From Pseudaquabacterium pictum (GTDB lineage Bacteria; Pseudomonadota; Gammaproteobacteria; Burkholderiales; Burkholderiaceae_C): 64,000 nt of DNA. Where the stretch lies: NCBI RefSeq assembly GCF_005403045.1, contig NZ_BJCL01000005.1, positions 62,001-126,000 of the forward strand. The letters run 5' to 3'. Below are positions 40,769 through 51,045 of the stretch, piece after piece. The notes under the pieces were generated by a model. The model did no database searches. It saw nothing but the letters and a program-made list of their open reading frames with translations, and was not told the origin of the DNA. The position numbers were made by a program, and so were the translations under genes. Each line of letters opens with the position of its first letter. The first letter of the stretch is position 1.

Positions 40769-41721
40769 TCAGCCCCGCGCTGGCGACCACAGCGCCAGCG
40801 CCTCCAGCGCGCTGCGCCGCTGGCCCTCGCCGCTGGCCTGCGGCAGCTCCTGCCCGGGCAGGCGCAGCCCGAAGCCCAGGCCGCTGCGCTCGGCCGCCAG
40901 CACCCAGGCCGCCAGGCGCGACAGCCGCGCCTCGGCATCCAGTGCGCCAGTGGCGGCGTAGTCCAGCACCAGGGCCTGGGCGGCACTGGCGCTGGTGTCA
41001 CGGCTGACCAGCTCGCCGGTGCGGGCCACCTTCTTCCACACCACCTGGCGCAGCGGGTCACCGCGGCGGTAGGCGCGCACGCCTTCAAATTCGCCGCCGG
41101 TGCCGCTGCGGGCCTGCAGCTCATGGCCGCCGCTGGGCTGGCCGGGCGGCAGCGGCTGGGCCGGTGTCTCGGGCGCCGGGTAGACCAGGGCGGTGGCCGC
41201 CGGCCGCCACACCGTCCAGGCGCGGAACAGGCCCAGCGGGAACTGCGTCTCCACCCGCAGCGTGGGCAGCGGGTGCCGGCCGCGCCGCGCCGGCGTGAAG
41301 CGCAGCCGCATCAGCGTGCTGCCCTGGGCCGGCACATCGCAGTGGGCGATGCCGGCCTGGCGGTCGCCGTACAGGCCCAGGCCGACGGCATGGCGCTCGC
41401 CGCCGGGGTTGTCCAGCACCACCTCCAGCGTCGCCGGCTCGCCGGCGAAGACCGGCGGTGGCGGCTTCACTCGCAGCTGCAGCCGGCGCAGGTTGCCGTG
41501 GGTCTGGTGCATGGCGGCCAGCGCCGCGCCGCCGAGCAGGAAGGTCAGCGCATAGCCCAGGTTGAGCTGGTAGTTCACCGAGGCCAGCAGCATCACCAGC
41601 AGGGTGATGCAGAAGCCCCAGCCGGCCTTGGTGGGCAGGATGTAGAGGTTGCGCTGGGTCAGCACCCAGCTGTCGCTGCGCGGCAGCCGGTTCTCGAACC
41701 AGCGCCGGACACGGCCGCGGA

Positions 41722-41725
<4 letters not shown>
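40769..41725 (-). CDS. DUF58 membrane protein of the MoxR-TgpA module
   Basis: Protein of 318 residues. Two close membrane helices (AGWGFCITLLVMLLASVNYQL and GYALTFLLGGAALAAMH, about 29-72) are followed by a periplasmic beta-rich part and a DUF58 block (GGEFEGVRAYRRGDPLRQVVWKKVAR near residue 208). This is the membrane-bound DUF58 form, unlike the soluble one at 28-29 kb. The GTG start overlaps the MoxR stop in a GTGA. Confidence 0.88.
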
Positions 41726-42651
<926 letters not shown>

Positions 42652-42687
42652 CGGCGGCACCATACCGGAAATCATTTCGAGACAACG

Positions 42688-43623
42688 ATGTCCACTGCTT
42701 ACTACAGCCACGCCGAGTGCCGTTTGCACGACATGGGCGATGGCCACCCCGAGTGCCCGCAGCGGCTGGACGCCATCGCCGACCAGCTGCTGTCCTCGGG
42801 GCTGTCGATCGCGCTGGACCAGCGCGAGGCGCCGCTGGCCACGCTGGAGCAGGTGGAGCGCGCCCACTCGGTCAACTACGTCACCCAGCTGCGTGAATTC
42901 ATGGAGCAGGTGCAGGCCAGCGGCGAACCGCGCCACCTGGATCCGGACACCGTCGTCGGCCCCGGCACCTGGCGCGCCGCGCTGCGCTCGGCCGGCGCGG
43001 CCGTGGCGGCCACCGAGGCGGTGGTGCGCGGCGAGGTGGAGAACGCCTTCTGCGCCATCCGCCCGCCCGGCCACCATGCCACGCGCAGCGAGACCATGGG
43101 CTTCTGCTTCTTCAACAACGTGGCCATCGCCGCCCGCCATGCGCTGGACGTGCTGGGCCTGGAACGCGTGGCGATCATCGATTTCGACGTGCACCACGGC
43201 AACGGCACCGAGGACATCATTGCCGGCGACGAGCGGGTGCTGATGGCCAGCTTCTTCCAGCACCCGCTGTACCCGGGCAGCGGCGCCGTGCCCATGGGCA
43301 CCAACATGGTCAATGTGCCGGTGCCGCCGTACACCCGCGGCATGGCGGTGCGCGAGCTGATCGACGTGATGTGGATGCCGCGGCTGGAGGAGTTTGCGCC
43401 GCAGATGCTGTTCATCAGCGCCGGCTTCGACGCCCACCGCGAGGATGACCTCGGCCAGCTGGGCCTGGTGGAGGCCGACTACGAGTGGATCACCCGCCGG
43501 CTGAAGGACGTGGCCGACCGCCATTGCAACGGCCGCATCGTCTCCTGCCTGGAGGGCGGCTATGCGCTGAGCGCGCTGGGCCGCAGTGTCGTGGCGCATG
43601 TGCGGGTCCTGGCCGATGTCTAG
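42688..43623 (+). CDS. Histone deacetylase-family hydrolase (acetylpolyamine amidohydrolase-like)
   Basis: Zinc hydrolase of 311 residues that would remove acetyl groups from polyamines, lysines or related amides. The active site is complete: AIRPPGHHATR with His129-His130, the metal site IDFDVHHGNGTED (Asp165, Asp167, His169) and FISAGFDAHREDDLGQL. The bacterial class II form is typical. Substrate cannot be told from sequence; the window also contains polyamine-type genes (pdaD, PACE), but they are not adjacent. Confidence 0.9.
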   Translation: MSTAYYSHAECRLHDMGDGHPECPQRLDAIADQLLSSGLSIALDQREAPLATLEQVERAHSVNYVTQLREFMEQVQASGEPRHLDPDTVVGPGTWRAALRSAGAAVAATEAVVRGEVENAFCAIRPPGHHATRSETMGFCFFNNVAIAARHALDVLGLERVAIIDFDVHHGNGTEDIIAGDERVLMASFFQHPLYPGSGAVPMGTNMVNVPVPPYTRGMAVRELIDVMWMPRLEEFAPQMLFISAGFDAHREDDLGQLGLVEADYEWITRRLKDVADRHCNGRIVSCLEGGYALSALGRSVVAHVRVLADV

Positions 43624-43650
43624 CCCCCTGCCGATGGAGTGCGCCGCGGC

Positions 43651-44970
43651 ATGAACGGCGTCGACTCCTTCCCTGAACTCATCACCGCCCTGACCCGACC
43701 GACCGCCCTGCTGGAGCTGGGGCTGTTGGTGGGGTGTCTGGGCGTGGCCTGGGCCATCTGTGCGCTGCTGCGGCCGAAGGACGCCCCGCCCGACCCGGAT
43801 GGCGTCGACACCGCGCAGGCCGCCCAGGGCGGCATCTGGTTCGGCCGCCGCGGCTTCGACGGTGCGCTGTTCCCAGTGCTGGCGCTGGCGCTGGCGGTGG
43901 CCGCGCGGGTGCTGATGCGCGACCACATCCCGGTGGCGGTGTTCAAGGTGGCGGTGCCGGTGCTGCTGAGCCTGGCGCTGATCCGCGTCTCGGTGCGGGT
44001 GCTGCATGCGGCGTTTCCGGCGTCGGCCGTGGTGCGGGCCTTCGAGCGCACGCTGAGCTGGGGCGTGTGGATCGCCGCGGTGCTGTGGACCACCGGCCTG
44101 CTGCCGGTGCTGCTGACCGAGATGGAGGCCATCAGCTGGAAGATCGGCGGTGCGCCGGTGTCGCTGCGCAGCCTGATCGAGGGCGGGCTCAGCGCGGTGG
44201 CGGTGCTGCTGGTGATGCTGTGGCTGTCGGCCACCATCGAGCAGCGCCTGCTGCGCGCCAGCAGCATGCACCTGAGCGTGCGCAAGATTGCCGCCAACGC
44301 CACCCGGGCCATCCTGCTGCTGGTGGGCCTGCTGATCGCGCTGTCGGCCGCCGGCATTCCGCTGGGCGCGCTGGGGGTGATGGGCGGCGCGGTGGGCGTG
44401 GGCATCGGCCTGGGTCTGCAGCGGCTGGCGGCCAACTATGTGTCGGGCTTCGTGATCCTGGCCGAGCGCAGCCTGCGCATCGGCGACACGGTGCGGGTGG
44501 ATGGCTTCGAGGGCCGCATCAGCGACATCACCACCCGCTACACCCTGATCCGGGCGGCCAACGGGCGCGAGTCCATCGTGCCCAACGAGATGCTGATCAC
44601 CCAGCGGGTGGAGAACTTCTCCTATGCCGATCCGAACGTGGCCATCAGCACCCTGGTGCAGGTGGCCTATGGCACCGATGTGCCGGCGCTCACGCCGAAG
44701 CTGCAGGCGGCCATGGTCACCGTGCCGCGGGTGCTGAAGGTGCCGGCGCCGGCCGTGCAGCTGAGCAACTTCGCTGCCGACGGGCTGGAGCTGACCCTGG
44801 TGTTCTGGATCGGCGACCTCGAGAACGGCCAGGGCAATGTGCGCAGCGAGGTCAACCTGGCGGTGCTGAACCTGCTGCAGGCCGAGGGCATCGAGATCCC
44901 GTTCCCGCAGCGGGTGGTGCGCGGCCTGCCACCGGCCGGCCCCGCCGCGGCGGCCGAGGCGGCTGGCTGA
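43651..44970 (+). CDS. MscS-family mechanosensitive channel, larger form
   Basis: Channel-like protein of 439 residues with five or six membrane helices. The pore helix is GALGVMGGAVGVGIGLGLQRLAANYVSGFVIL (about residues 240-270), then the beta domain SLRIGDTVRVDGFEGRISDITTRYTLIRAANGRESIVPNEML and the cytoplasmic domain. The extra N-terminal helices resemble MscK/YbdG-type channels. The ATG at 43651 is chosen because the GTG four codons earlier overlaps the only GGAG. It is in line with the HDAC-like gene but separated by 27 bases. Confidence 0.9.
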   Translation: MNGVDSFPELITALTRPTALLELGLLVGCLGVAWAICALLRPKDAPPDPDGVDTAQAAQGGIWFGRRGFDGALFPVLALALAVAARVLMRDHIPVAVFKVAVPVLLSLALIRVSVRVLHAAFPASAVVRAFERTLSWGVWIAAVLWTTGLLPVLLTEMEAISWKIGGAPVSLRSLIEGGLSAVAVLLVMLWLSATIEQRLLRASSMHLSVRKIAANATRAILLLVGLLIALSAAGIPLGALGVMGGAVGVGIGLGLQRLAANYVSGFVILAERSLRIGDTVRVDGFEGRISDITTRYTLIRAANGRESIVPNEMLITQRVENFSYADPNVAISTLVQVAYGTDVPALTPKLQAAMVTVPRVLKVPAPAVQLSNFAADGLELTLVFWIGDLENGQGNVRSEVNLAVLNLLQAEGIEIPFPQRVVRGLPPAGPAAAAEAAG

Positions 44971-44977
44971 GCCTGCC

Positions 44978-46054
44978 TCAGGCCGCCACCGGCAGCAGCG
45001 GAATCCGGCCTGCCGCGCTGCGGCGGGCCAGCAGGTCGAACCAGTCGACCAGCGGCGACGGTTGCCGCTGCAGGCTGGCCAGCGCCGAGCCCACCAGATC
45101 ACGCAGCGCCGGCAGGCCATGTGCGGTGTAGGCCGCCAGCAGCGCATCGCCGGCATCGGCCAGGCTGCCGATGTCGTGGCGGCTGTCAAAGTCGTAGGCG
45201 ATGGGCTTGAGCCGGCCGGTCTCGGTCACGACCAGCGGGTTCACCAGGTCGGACAGGCGGCGCGGGGCGTCACCGTCGGCGCAGCGGGCCAGCAGCGCGG
45301 CATAGGCCTCCCGCTGCTGCCACAGCCGCTGCGCCGGTGCCAGGTCGCACTGCACCAGCACGTCGGGCGCCAGTTCCTGCTGCAGGGCCAGCATCACCAG
45401 GTACAGCCGCTGCAAGTCGACCGGGCTGCAGAAGCGGTTGCTCTCCAGCTGCTGGGCGCGGCCGGCGGCGGCCACCGGCCGCACCTGCAGGGCGCGTGCG
45501 CCGCGGGCCACCAGATGCTCGGCCAATTCAGGCAGGTCGGGCAGGGCCTCGCGGGTGACCGACACCGCTGCCGCCACCGGCCGGCCACGGTCGGCCTGGC
45601 GGGCCAGGGCGTCGCTCGCGCGGGCGAAGGCATCGCTGCGGCCACGCAGCCGGTTGTGCACTGGGGCCAGGCCATCGAAGCTGATGGCGATGCCGTCCAG
45701 ACGGTCGAGCACCGCGTCATGCCGCGGGCCGTGTCGGCCGTCGGCCAGCAGGCCGTTGCTGATCAGGGTGACGCGCAGGCCGGCATCCTGGCTGGCGGCC
45801 ACCAGCTCACCCAGCTGCGGGTGCACCAGGGGCTCGCCGCCCGACAGGCTGACCTGGTCGTAGCCCTGGGCACGCAGCCAGGGCAGGGCGGCGCGCCACG
45901 TCGCCGCGTCCAGCCCGGGCCCCTGCTGCGGCGACGAGCTGGAATAGCAGTGCGCGCAGGCCAGGTTGCAGGTCAGCGTGGGGTGCAAGTGCACCACCCG
46001 CCCGGGCAGGAAGCCCGAGCGGGTGGGCTGCACCGGCTCAGAAGCCGGCGCCAC
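44978..46054 (-). CDS. Radical SAM enzyme coupled to a 114-residue partner
   Basis: Enzyme of about 358 residues. The [4Fe-4S] motif CxxxCxxC is Cys29-Cys33-Cys36 in LTCNLACAHCYSS, followed by the SAM-binding QVSLSGGEPLVHP and the barrel strands VTLISNGLLADG and GIAISFDGLAPVHNRLRG. The C-terminal part resembles a SPASM/twitch extension (PLVVTETGRLKPIAYDFDSRHDIGSL) but lacks its Cys ligands. This fits enzymes that modify peptides or proteins. GTG 46054 overlaps the partner stop by 17 bases; an earlier start at 46114 would overlap more. The substrate is unknown; the coupled small protein is the obvious candidate. Confidence 0.82.
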   Translation of the reverse strand: MAPASEPVQPTRSGFLPGRVVHLHPTLTCNLACAHCYSSSSPQQGPGLDAATWRAALPWLRAQGYDQVSLSGGEPLVHPQLGELVAASQDAGLRVTLISNGLLADGRHGPRHDAVLDRLDGIAISFDGLAPVHNRLRGRSDAFARASDALARQADRGRPVAAAVSVTREALPDLPELAEHLVARGARALQVRPVAAAGRAQQLESNRFCSPVDLQRLYLVMLALQQELAPDVLVQCDLAPAQRLWQQREAYAALLARCADGDAPRRLSDLVNPLVVTETGRLKPIAYDFDSRHDIGSLADAGDALLAAYTAHGLPALRDLVGSALASLQRQPSPLVDWFDLLARRSAAGRIPLLPVAA

Positions 46055-46382
46055 GGGCCACCTGGTTGATGACCTTGCCCTGCAGCTCGTCGACCTCGAA
46101 GCCGACGCGCACATGCCAGCGGTCCCAGTCGATGATGCCGTAGGGGAACACCTCCAGCCCGGCCACGCCGCGCTTGCGGAACATGTCCAGGTCGGGCGTC
46201 TTGTCGGTGAAGTAGTCGATGCAGATGCCCACCGCGCAGGGGTTCCAGCGGTGCATCACCAGGCCGTCGATCAGCAGCCGATCGGTCAGCCGGGTGATGG
46301 CGGCATCGGTCAGCTTGTAGCTGGCCAGGCGGGTCGACAGACGCTTGGCCAGATCCTTGGCCGGGGGGTTGGCAGTTGCCAT
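46038..46382 (-). CDS. Unrecognised 114-residue protein coupled to the radical SAM gene
   Basis: Soluble protein of 114 residues, no signal peptide. A helical N-terminal half (AKDLAKRLSTRLASYKLTDAAITRLTDRLLIDGL) is followed by a more beta-like half with two Cys (HRWNPCAVGICIDYF) and several Trp/Asp residues (YGIIDWDRWHVRVGFEVDELQG). I do not recognise the family. Its 3' end overlaps the radical SAM gene, and a perfect palindrome lies just upstream. It could be the protein substrate, a binding partner or a carrier; no Gly-Gly or typical RiPP leader motif is visible. Confidence 0.75.
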   Translation of the reverse strand: MATANPPAKDLAKRLSTRLASYKLTDAAITRLTDRLLIDGLVMHRWNPCAVGICIDYFTDKTPDLDMFRKRGVAGLEVFPYGIIDWDRWHVRVGFEVDELQGKVINQVARGAGF

Positions 46383-46406
46383 GGTGCGCTCTCCTTCGGG
46401 TTGCAG

Positions 46407-46423
46407 GGTGCAGGCCCTGCACC
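46407..46423. promoter_or_regulatory. Perfect 8-1-8 palindrome before the radical SAM operon
   Basis: GGTGCAGG-c-CCTGCACC centred 33 bases upstream of the 114-residue gene's ATG at 46382, inside the 151-base gap after fumarase. The symmetry and place suggest an operator or a hairpin in the leader RNA. No ligand or repressor is evident. Confidence 0.55.
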
Positions 46424-46533
46424 GGCCCGGTTGGGCGGCACAAAGCCTGGCTGCAGCTTAGGGAGCGCACCCGCGGTGGCCATCCACCGCGCGGGCGAGG
46501 GAACGGCGCGCCGGTCCCTCTTCAAGCGGAGGT

Positions 46534-48069
46534 TCAGCCCGCCACCACCGGGATGCCGGCGATCTTCGCCTTCCATTCCTTCGGGCCGGTGTCGTGCACG
46601 CTGGTGCCCTGGCTGTCCACCGCCACGGTGACCGGCATGTCCTTCACGTCGAACTCGTAGATGGCCTCCATGCCCAGGTCGGCAAAGCCCAGCACCTTGG
46701 CGCCCTTGATGGCCTTGGCCACCAGGTAGGCCGCGCCGCCCACGGCCATCAGGTAGGCGCTCTGGTGCTTGCGGATGGCCTCGATGGCCACCGGGCCACG
46801 CTCGCTCTTGCCGATCATCGCGATCAGCCCGGTCTTCGCCAGCATCATCTCGGTGAACTTGTCCATGCGGGTGGCGGTGGTGGGGCCGGCCGGGCCCACC
46901 ACCTCGTCGCGCACCGGATCGACCGGGCCGACGTAGTAGATGACGCGGTTGGTGAAGTCCACCGGCAGCGGCTCGCCCTTGGCCAGCATGTCCTGGATGC
47001 GCTTGTGCGCGGCATCGCGCCCGGTCAGCATCTTGCCGCTGAGCAGCAGGGTGTCGCCCGGCTTCCAGCTGGCCACCTCGGCAGGGGTCAGGGTGTTCAG
47101 GTCGACCTGGCGGCTCTTGTTGTAGTCGGGTGCCCAGGTCACGTCGGGCCACAGGTCCAGGCTGGGCGGGTCGAGGTAGACCGGGCCGCTGCCGTCCAGC
47201 ACGAAGTGGGCATGGCGGGTGGCCGCGCAGTTGGGGATCATCGCCACTGGCAGGCTGGCGGCGTGGGTGGGGTAGGTCTTGATCTTGACGTCCAGCACCG
47301 TGGTCAGGCCGCCCAGGCCCTGCGCGCCGATGCCCAGCGCGTTGACCTTCTCGTACAGCTCGATGCGCAGTTCTTCCAGCTTGTTCGACGGGCCGCGCGC
47401 CAGCAGCTCGTACATGTCGATGTCGTCCATCAGCGCTTCCTTGGCCAGCAGCACGGCCTTCTCGGCGGTGCCGCCCACGCCGATGCCCAGCATGCCCGGC
47501 GGGCACCAGCCGGCGCCCATCGTCGGCACCGTCTTGAGCACCCAGTCGACGATGCTGTCGCTGGGGTTGAGCATCTGCATCTTGCTCTTGTTCTCGCTGC
47601 CGCCGCCCTTGGCGGCCACGGTCACGTCCACCGTGTTGCCCGGAACCACCGTCATGTGGATGACGGCCGGCGTGTTGTCCTTGGTGTTCTTGCGGGCGAA
47701 GATCGGATCGTCCAGCACGCTGGCGCGCAGCACGTTGTCGGGGTTCAGGTAGCCCTGGCGCACGCCCTGGTTCACCACATCCTCGATGCTGCCGTTGAAG
47801 CCCTCCCAGCGCACGTCCATGCCGATCTTCAGGAACACGTTGATGATGCCGGTGTCCTGGCAGATCGGCCGGTGGCCGGTGGCGCACATCTTGGAGTTGG
47901 TCAGGATCTGAGCGATCGCATCCTTGGCCGCCGGGCTCTGCTCACGCGCGTAGGCCCGTGCCAGGTGGGCGATGAAATCGGCCGGGTGGTAGTAGCTGAT
48001 GTACTGCAGCGCGGCGGCCACGCTCTCGATCAGGTCGGCTTGGCGGATGGTGGTGGTGTTGAGGCTCAT
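46534..48069 (-). CDS. fumA: Fumarate hydratase, class I (iron-sulfur)
   Basis: TCA-cycle enzyme of 511 residues converting fumarate and malate. The iron-sulfur Cys residues are seen as Cys62 (SKMCATGHRPICQDTG), the Cys of GAGWCPPGML and that of MIPNCAATRHAHF. The C-terminal beta domain has VIYYVGPVDPVRDEVVGPAGPTTATRMDKF and MIGKSERGP. Class I enzymes are heat-labile and oxygen-sensitive. It diverges from the mrp operon, with an inverted repeat in the shared 150-base region. Confidence 0.95.
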   Translation of the reverse strand: MSLNTTTIRQADLIESVAAALQYISYYHPADFIAHLARAYAREQSPAAKDAIAQILTNSKMCATGHRPICQDTGIINVFLKIGMDVRWEGFNGSIEDVVNQGVRQGYLNPDNVLRASVLDDPIFARKNTKDNTPAVIHMTVVPGNTVDVTVAAKGGGSENKSKMQMLNPSDSIVDWVLKTVPTMGAGWCPPGMLGIGVGGTAEKAVLLAKEALMDDIDMYELLARGPSNKLEELRIELYEKVNALGIGAQGLGGLTTVLDVKIKTYPTHAASLPVAMIPNCAATRHAHFVLDGSGPVYLDPPSLDLWPDVTWAPDYNKSRQVDLNTLTPAEVASWKPGDTLLLSGKMLTGRDAAHKRIQDMLAKGEPLPVDFTNRVIYYVGPVDPVRDEVVGPAGPTTATRMDKFTEMMLAKTGLIAMIGKSERGPVAIEAIRKHQSAYLMAVGGAAYLVAKAIKGAKVLGFADLGMEAIYEFDVKDMPVTVAVDSQGTSVHDTGPKEWKAKIAGIPVVAG

Positions 48070-48114
48070 GGCAGAGAGCGCCGGCGTGGCGCCGTGGTCA
48101 ACAAGGGAACTTTG

Positions 48115-48172
48115 CAGTGTAGAACGCACACCCAGGCGGTGGCCTGACATGTCCGACCGGGCTTCTACACTG
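48115..48172. promoter_or_regulatory. Divergent promoter region with 10-base inverted repeat (fumA/mrpA)
   Basis: CAGTGTAGAA (48115-48124) and TTCTACACTG (48163-48172) are exact inverted repeats 38 bases apart. On the plus strand CTGACA (48144-48149) and TACACT (48166-48171) have a 16-base spacer and form a plausible sigma-70 promoter for mrpA. The left arm holds the same TACACT box on the minus strand, a possible -10 for fumA, but no good -35 is seen there. Confidence 0.5.
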
Positions 48173-48219
48173 GCGCGCGCCGCAGCCCGCGCTCTCAGAA
48201 CACGAACAACACCGCCTGC

Positions 48220-51045
48220 ATGAGCCCGCTCGCCCTCGTCGTCCTGCTGCCGCTGCTGCTGGGCACCACGCTGTGCTGGGCCGCGGGCCGCGCCGGCACG
48301 CCGGCCGCGCGGCGCGCCACGGCCTGGCTGGCGGCCGCCGTCACCGGCGCGGCGCTGGCGCTGCTGCTCGGCCAGGCCGGCGCGGTGTTCGGCGGCCAGG
48401 TGCTGCTGGCGCAGGCCGAGTGGCTGCCAGCCCTGGGCCTGAACCTGGGCCTGCGGCTGGACGGCCTGGCGCTGATGTTCGCGCTGCTGATCACCGGCAT
48501 CGGTCTGCTGATCATCCTGTATGCCGCCTGGTACCTGCATGACGATGATCCGGCGGGCAAGTTCTACAGCCTGCTGATGCTGTTCATGGCAGCGATGCTG
48601 GGCATTGCGCTGTCGGACAACCTGTTGCTGCTGGTGGTGTTCTGGGAGCTGACCAGCATCTCGTCCTTCCTGCTGGTGGGCTACTGGGGCCACAAGGCCG
48701 AAGCCCGCGCCGGCGCCCGCATGGCGCTGGCCGTCACCGGCGGCGGCGGCCTGGTCATGCTGGCTGGCGTGCTGGTGCTGGGCCACATCGGCGGCAGCTA
48801 CGAGCTGTCGGTGCTGCTGCAGCGTGGCGCCCAGGTGCAGGCCCATGCGCTGTACCCGGTGGCGCTGGGCCTGATCCTGGTGGGCTGCTTCACCAAGAGC
48901 GCGCAGTGGCCGTTCCACTTCTGGCTGCCCGAGGCCATGGCCGCGCCCACGCCGGTGTCGGCCTACCTGCACTCGGCCACCATGGTCAAGGCCGGCATCT
49001 TCCTGCTGCTGCGGCTGTACCCGGTGCTGGGCGGCACCGCGCTGTTCGAGGGCGTGGTGGCCACCGTGGGCCTGGCCACCATGGTGTTTGGCGCCTATGT
49101 GGCGGTGTTCAAGCACGACCTGAAGGGCCTGCTGGCCTATTCCACCATCAGCCACCTGGGGCTGATCGTGTTCCTGATCGGGCTGGACACCCCGCTGGCC
49201 GAGGTGGCGGCGGTGTTCCACATCCTCAACCACGCCACCTTCAAGGCCGCGCTGTTCATGACGGCCGGCATCATCGACCACGAGACCGGCACGCGGGACA
49301 TGCGCCGCCTGGGCGGCCTGCTGAAGTTCATGCCCTGGACGGCCACGCTGGCGATGGTGGCGGCGGCGTCCATGGCCGGCGTGCCGCTGTTCAACGGCTT
49401 CCTGTCCAAGGAGATGTTCTTCACCGAGGCGGTGGCGGGCCAGGCCAATTTCGCCTTCGGCCTGCTGGTGCCGGTGGCCGCCACGCTGGGCGGCATCTTC
49501 TCGATGGCCTATTCGCTGCGCTTCATCCACGACGTGTTCTTCAACGGTCCGCCGGTCAACCTGCCCAAGCCGCATCCGCATGAGCCGCCCTGGATGATGA
49601 AGGCGCCGGTGGGCCTGCTGGTGGTGCTGTGCCTGGTGGTGGGCCTGCTGCCGGCGGCCACCTACGGGCCGATGGTGCACCTGGCCGCCACTGCAGTCCT
49701 TGGCACGGCGCCGCCGGCCTACACCCTGGCCATCTGGCACGGCTTCAACCTGCCGCTGGGCATGAGCGCGGTGGCCCTGGTGGGCGGCGTGGCGATGTAC
49801 TGGGCGCTGCAGCGCCGCTTCCACCTGCACCTGCACCACCCGCGCGGGTTCACCGGCCGGCTGCTGTTCACCCGGGCGATCGACGGCCTGTTCAGCCTGG
49901 CAGGGCGTCTCACGGCCCGGCTGGAGATCCAGTCGCTGCAGCGCCATCTGGCCTGGACGCTGGGCTTCGCGCTGCTGCTGGCCATCTGGGCCTTCACCAC
50001 CGGGCAAGACAGCGCGCCGGCCACCGGCACCCGCCCGCTGTTGCCGGCCACGCTGCCGGCGGTGGCGGCCTGGTTGCTGCTGCTGGCCGCCGGCGGCGCG
50101 CTGGTGCTGGGCCACCACCAGCGGCTGCGGGCGGTGGTGCTGGTGGGGGTGGTCGGCCTGGTCACCTCGCTGGCCTTCGTCGGCCTGTCGGCGCCCGATC
50201 TGGCGCTGACCCAGCTGTCGGTGGAGGTGGTGTCCACCGTGCTGCTGCTGATGGGCCTGGCCCTGCTGCCGCCGACCACACCGCGGGAATCGAGCGCGCT
50301 GCGCCGCTGGCGCGATGCCACGCTGGCCATCGGTGGCGGCGCCGGCATGGCCTGGCTGAGCTGGCTGCTGATGACCCGCGGCCATGATTCGATCAGCTGG
50401 TTCTTCCTCGACAAGTCGGTCTCCGAGGGCGGCGGCACCAACACCGTCAACGTGATCCTGGTCGACTTCCGTGGCTACGACACCTTCGGCGAGATCACCG
50501 TGCTGGGCATCGCCGCGCTGGGCGTGCTGGCGCTGATGGACCGCTGGCGGGTGCGCCGGCCCACGGCCGACGCCGACGGCCGGCCCTGGGGCTTTGCCCC
50601 GCCGCCGCTGCTGCTGCAGACCGCCGCCCGCCTGGTGCTGCCGCTGGCCATCGTGGTCAGCCTCTACATCTTCTGGCGCGGCCACAACCTGCCGGGCGGT
50701 GGCTTCATCGCCGGGCTGCTGACGGCGGTGGCGCTGGTGCTGCAGTTCATGGCCATGGGCCAGCAGCGGGCCGAGGCCCTGCTGCACGCGGCCGGCGGCC
50801 AGCGCTTCGTGCAGGCCGTGGGCATCGGGCTGGGCATCGCCTGGCTGACCGGCATCGGCGCCTTCGTCTTCGGCCGACCGTTCCTCACCAGCGCCTTCGG
50901 CCACCCGGTGGTGCCACTGCTGGGCGAACTGCCGCTGGCCACCGCGGCGCTGTTCGACCTGGGGGTCTACATCACCGTGGTGGCGTCGACGCTGCTCACG
51001 CTGTCGGTGCTGGGCGCCGCCAGCAAGGAAGGGCAGCGACCATGA
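48220..51045 (+). CDS. mrpA: Mrp-type cation/proton antiporter, fused subunits A and B
   Basis: Large inner-membrane subunit of 941 residues related to complex I NuoL. The antiporter core contains NLLLLVVFWELTSISSFLLVGYW, the proton-path KSAQWPFHFWLPEAMAAPTPVSAYLHSATMVKAG near residue 225 and FKHDLKGLLAYSTISHLGLI near 297. The C-terminal 190 residues (from about 755: FAPPPLLLQTAARLVLPLAIVVSLYIFWRGHNLPGGGFIAG) are the MrpB part, fused as in PhaAB/ShaAB of proteobacteria. The complex exchanges Na+ or K+ for protons in pH and salt balance. First gene of the mrp operon. Confidence 0.95.
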   Translation: MSPLALVVLLPLLLGTTLCWAAGRAGTPAARRATAWLAAAVTGAALALLLGQAGAVFGGQVLLAQAEWLPALGLNLGLRLDGLALMFALLITGIGLLIILYAAWYLHDDDPAGKFYSLLMLFMAAMLGIALSDNLLLLVVFWELTSISSFLLVGYWGHKAEARAGARMALAVTGGGGLVMLAGVLVLGHIGGSYELSVLLQRGAQVQAHALYPVALGLILVGCFTKSAQWPFHFWLPEAMAAPTPVSAYLHSATMVKAGIFLLLRLYPVLGGTALFEGVVATVGLATMVFGAYVAVFKHDLKGLLAYSTISHLGLIVFLIGLDTPLAEVAAVFHILNHATFKAALFMTAGIIDHETGTRDMRRLGGLLKFMPWTATLAMVAAASMAGVPLFNGFLSKEMFFTEAVAGQANFAFGLLVPVAATLGGIFSMAYSLRFIHDVFFNGPPVNLPKPHPHEPPWMMKAPVGLLVVLCLVVGLLPAATYGPMVHLAATAVLGTAPPAYTLAIWHGFNLPLGMSAVALVGGVAMYWALQRRFHLHLHHPRGFTGRLLFTRAIDGLFSLAGRLTARLEIQSLQRHLAWTLGFALLLAIWAFTTGQDSAPATGTRPLLPATLPAVAAWLLLLAAGGALVLGHHQRLRAVVLVGVVGLVTSLAFVGLSAPDLALTQLSVEVVSTVLLLMGLALLPPTTPRESSALRRWRDATLAIGGGAGMAWLSWLLMTRGHDSISWFFLDKSVSEGGGTNTVNVILVDFRGYDTFGEITVLGIAALGVLALMDRWRVRRPTADADGRPWGFAPPPLLLQTAARLVLPLAIVVSLYIFWRGHNLPGGGFIAGLLTAVALVLQFMAMGQQRAEALLHAAGGQRFVQAVGIGLGIAWLTGIGAFVFGRPFLTSAFGHPVVPLLGELPLATAALFDLGVYITVVASTLLTLSVLGAASKEGQRP

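Noticed and set aside
42652-45189. Minus-strand extension of the MoxR frame across the HDAC and MscS genes
   Set aside because: The MoxR protein begins at 42651; the upstream part is antisense to two clear genes.
46055-46114. Upstream extension of the radical SAM protein
   Set aside because: It would overlap the 114-residue gene by 77 bases and adds residues of low complexity; the GTG at 46054 gives a normal overlap.
48070-50904. Minus-strand extension of the fumarase frame across mrpA
   Set aside because: Low-complexity His/Gln-rich translation antisense to mrpA; fumarase begins at 48069.
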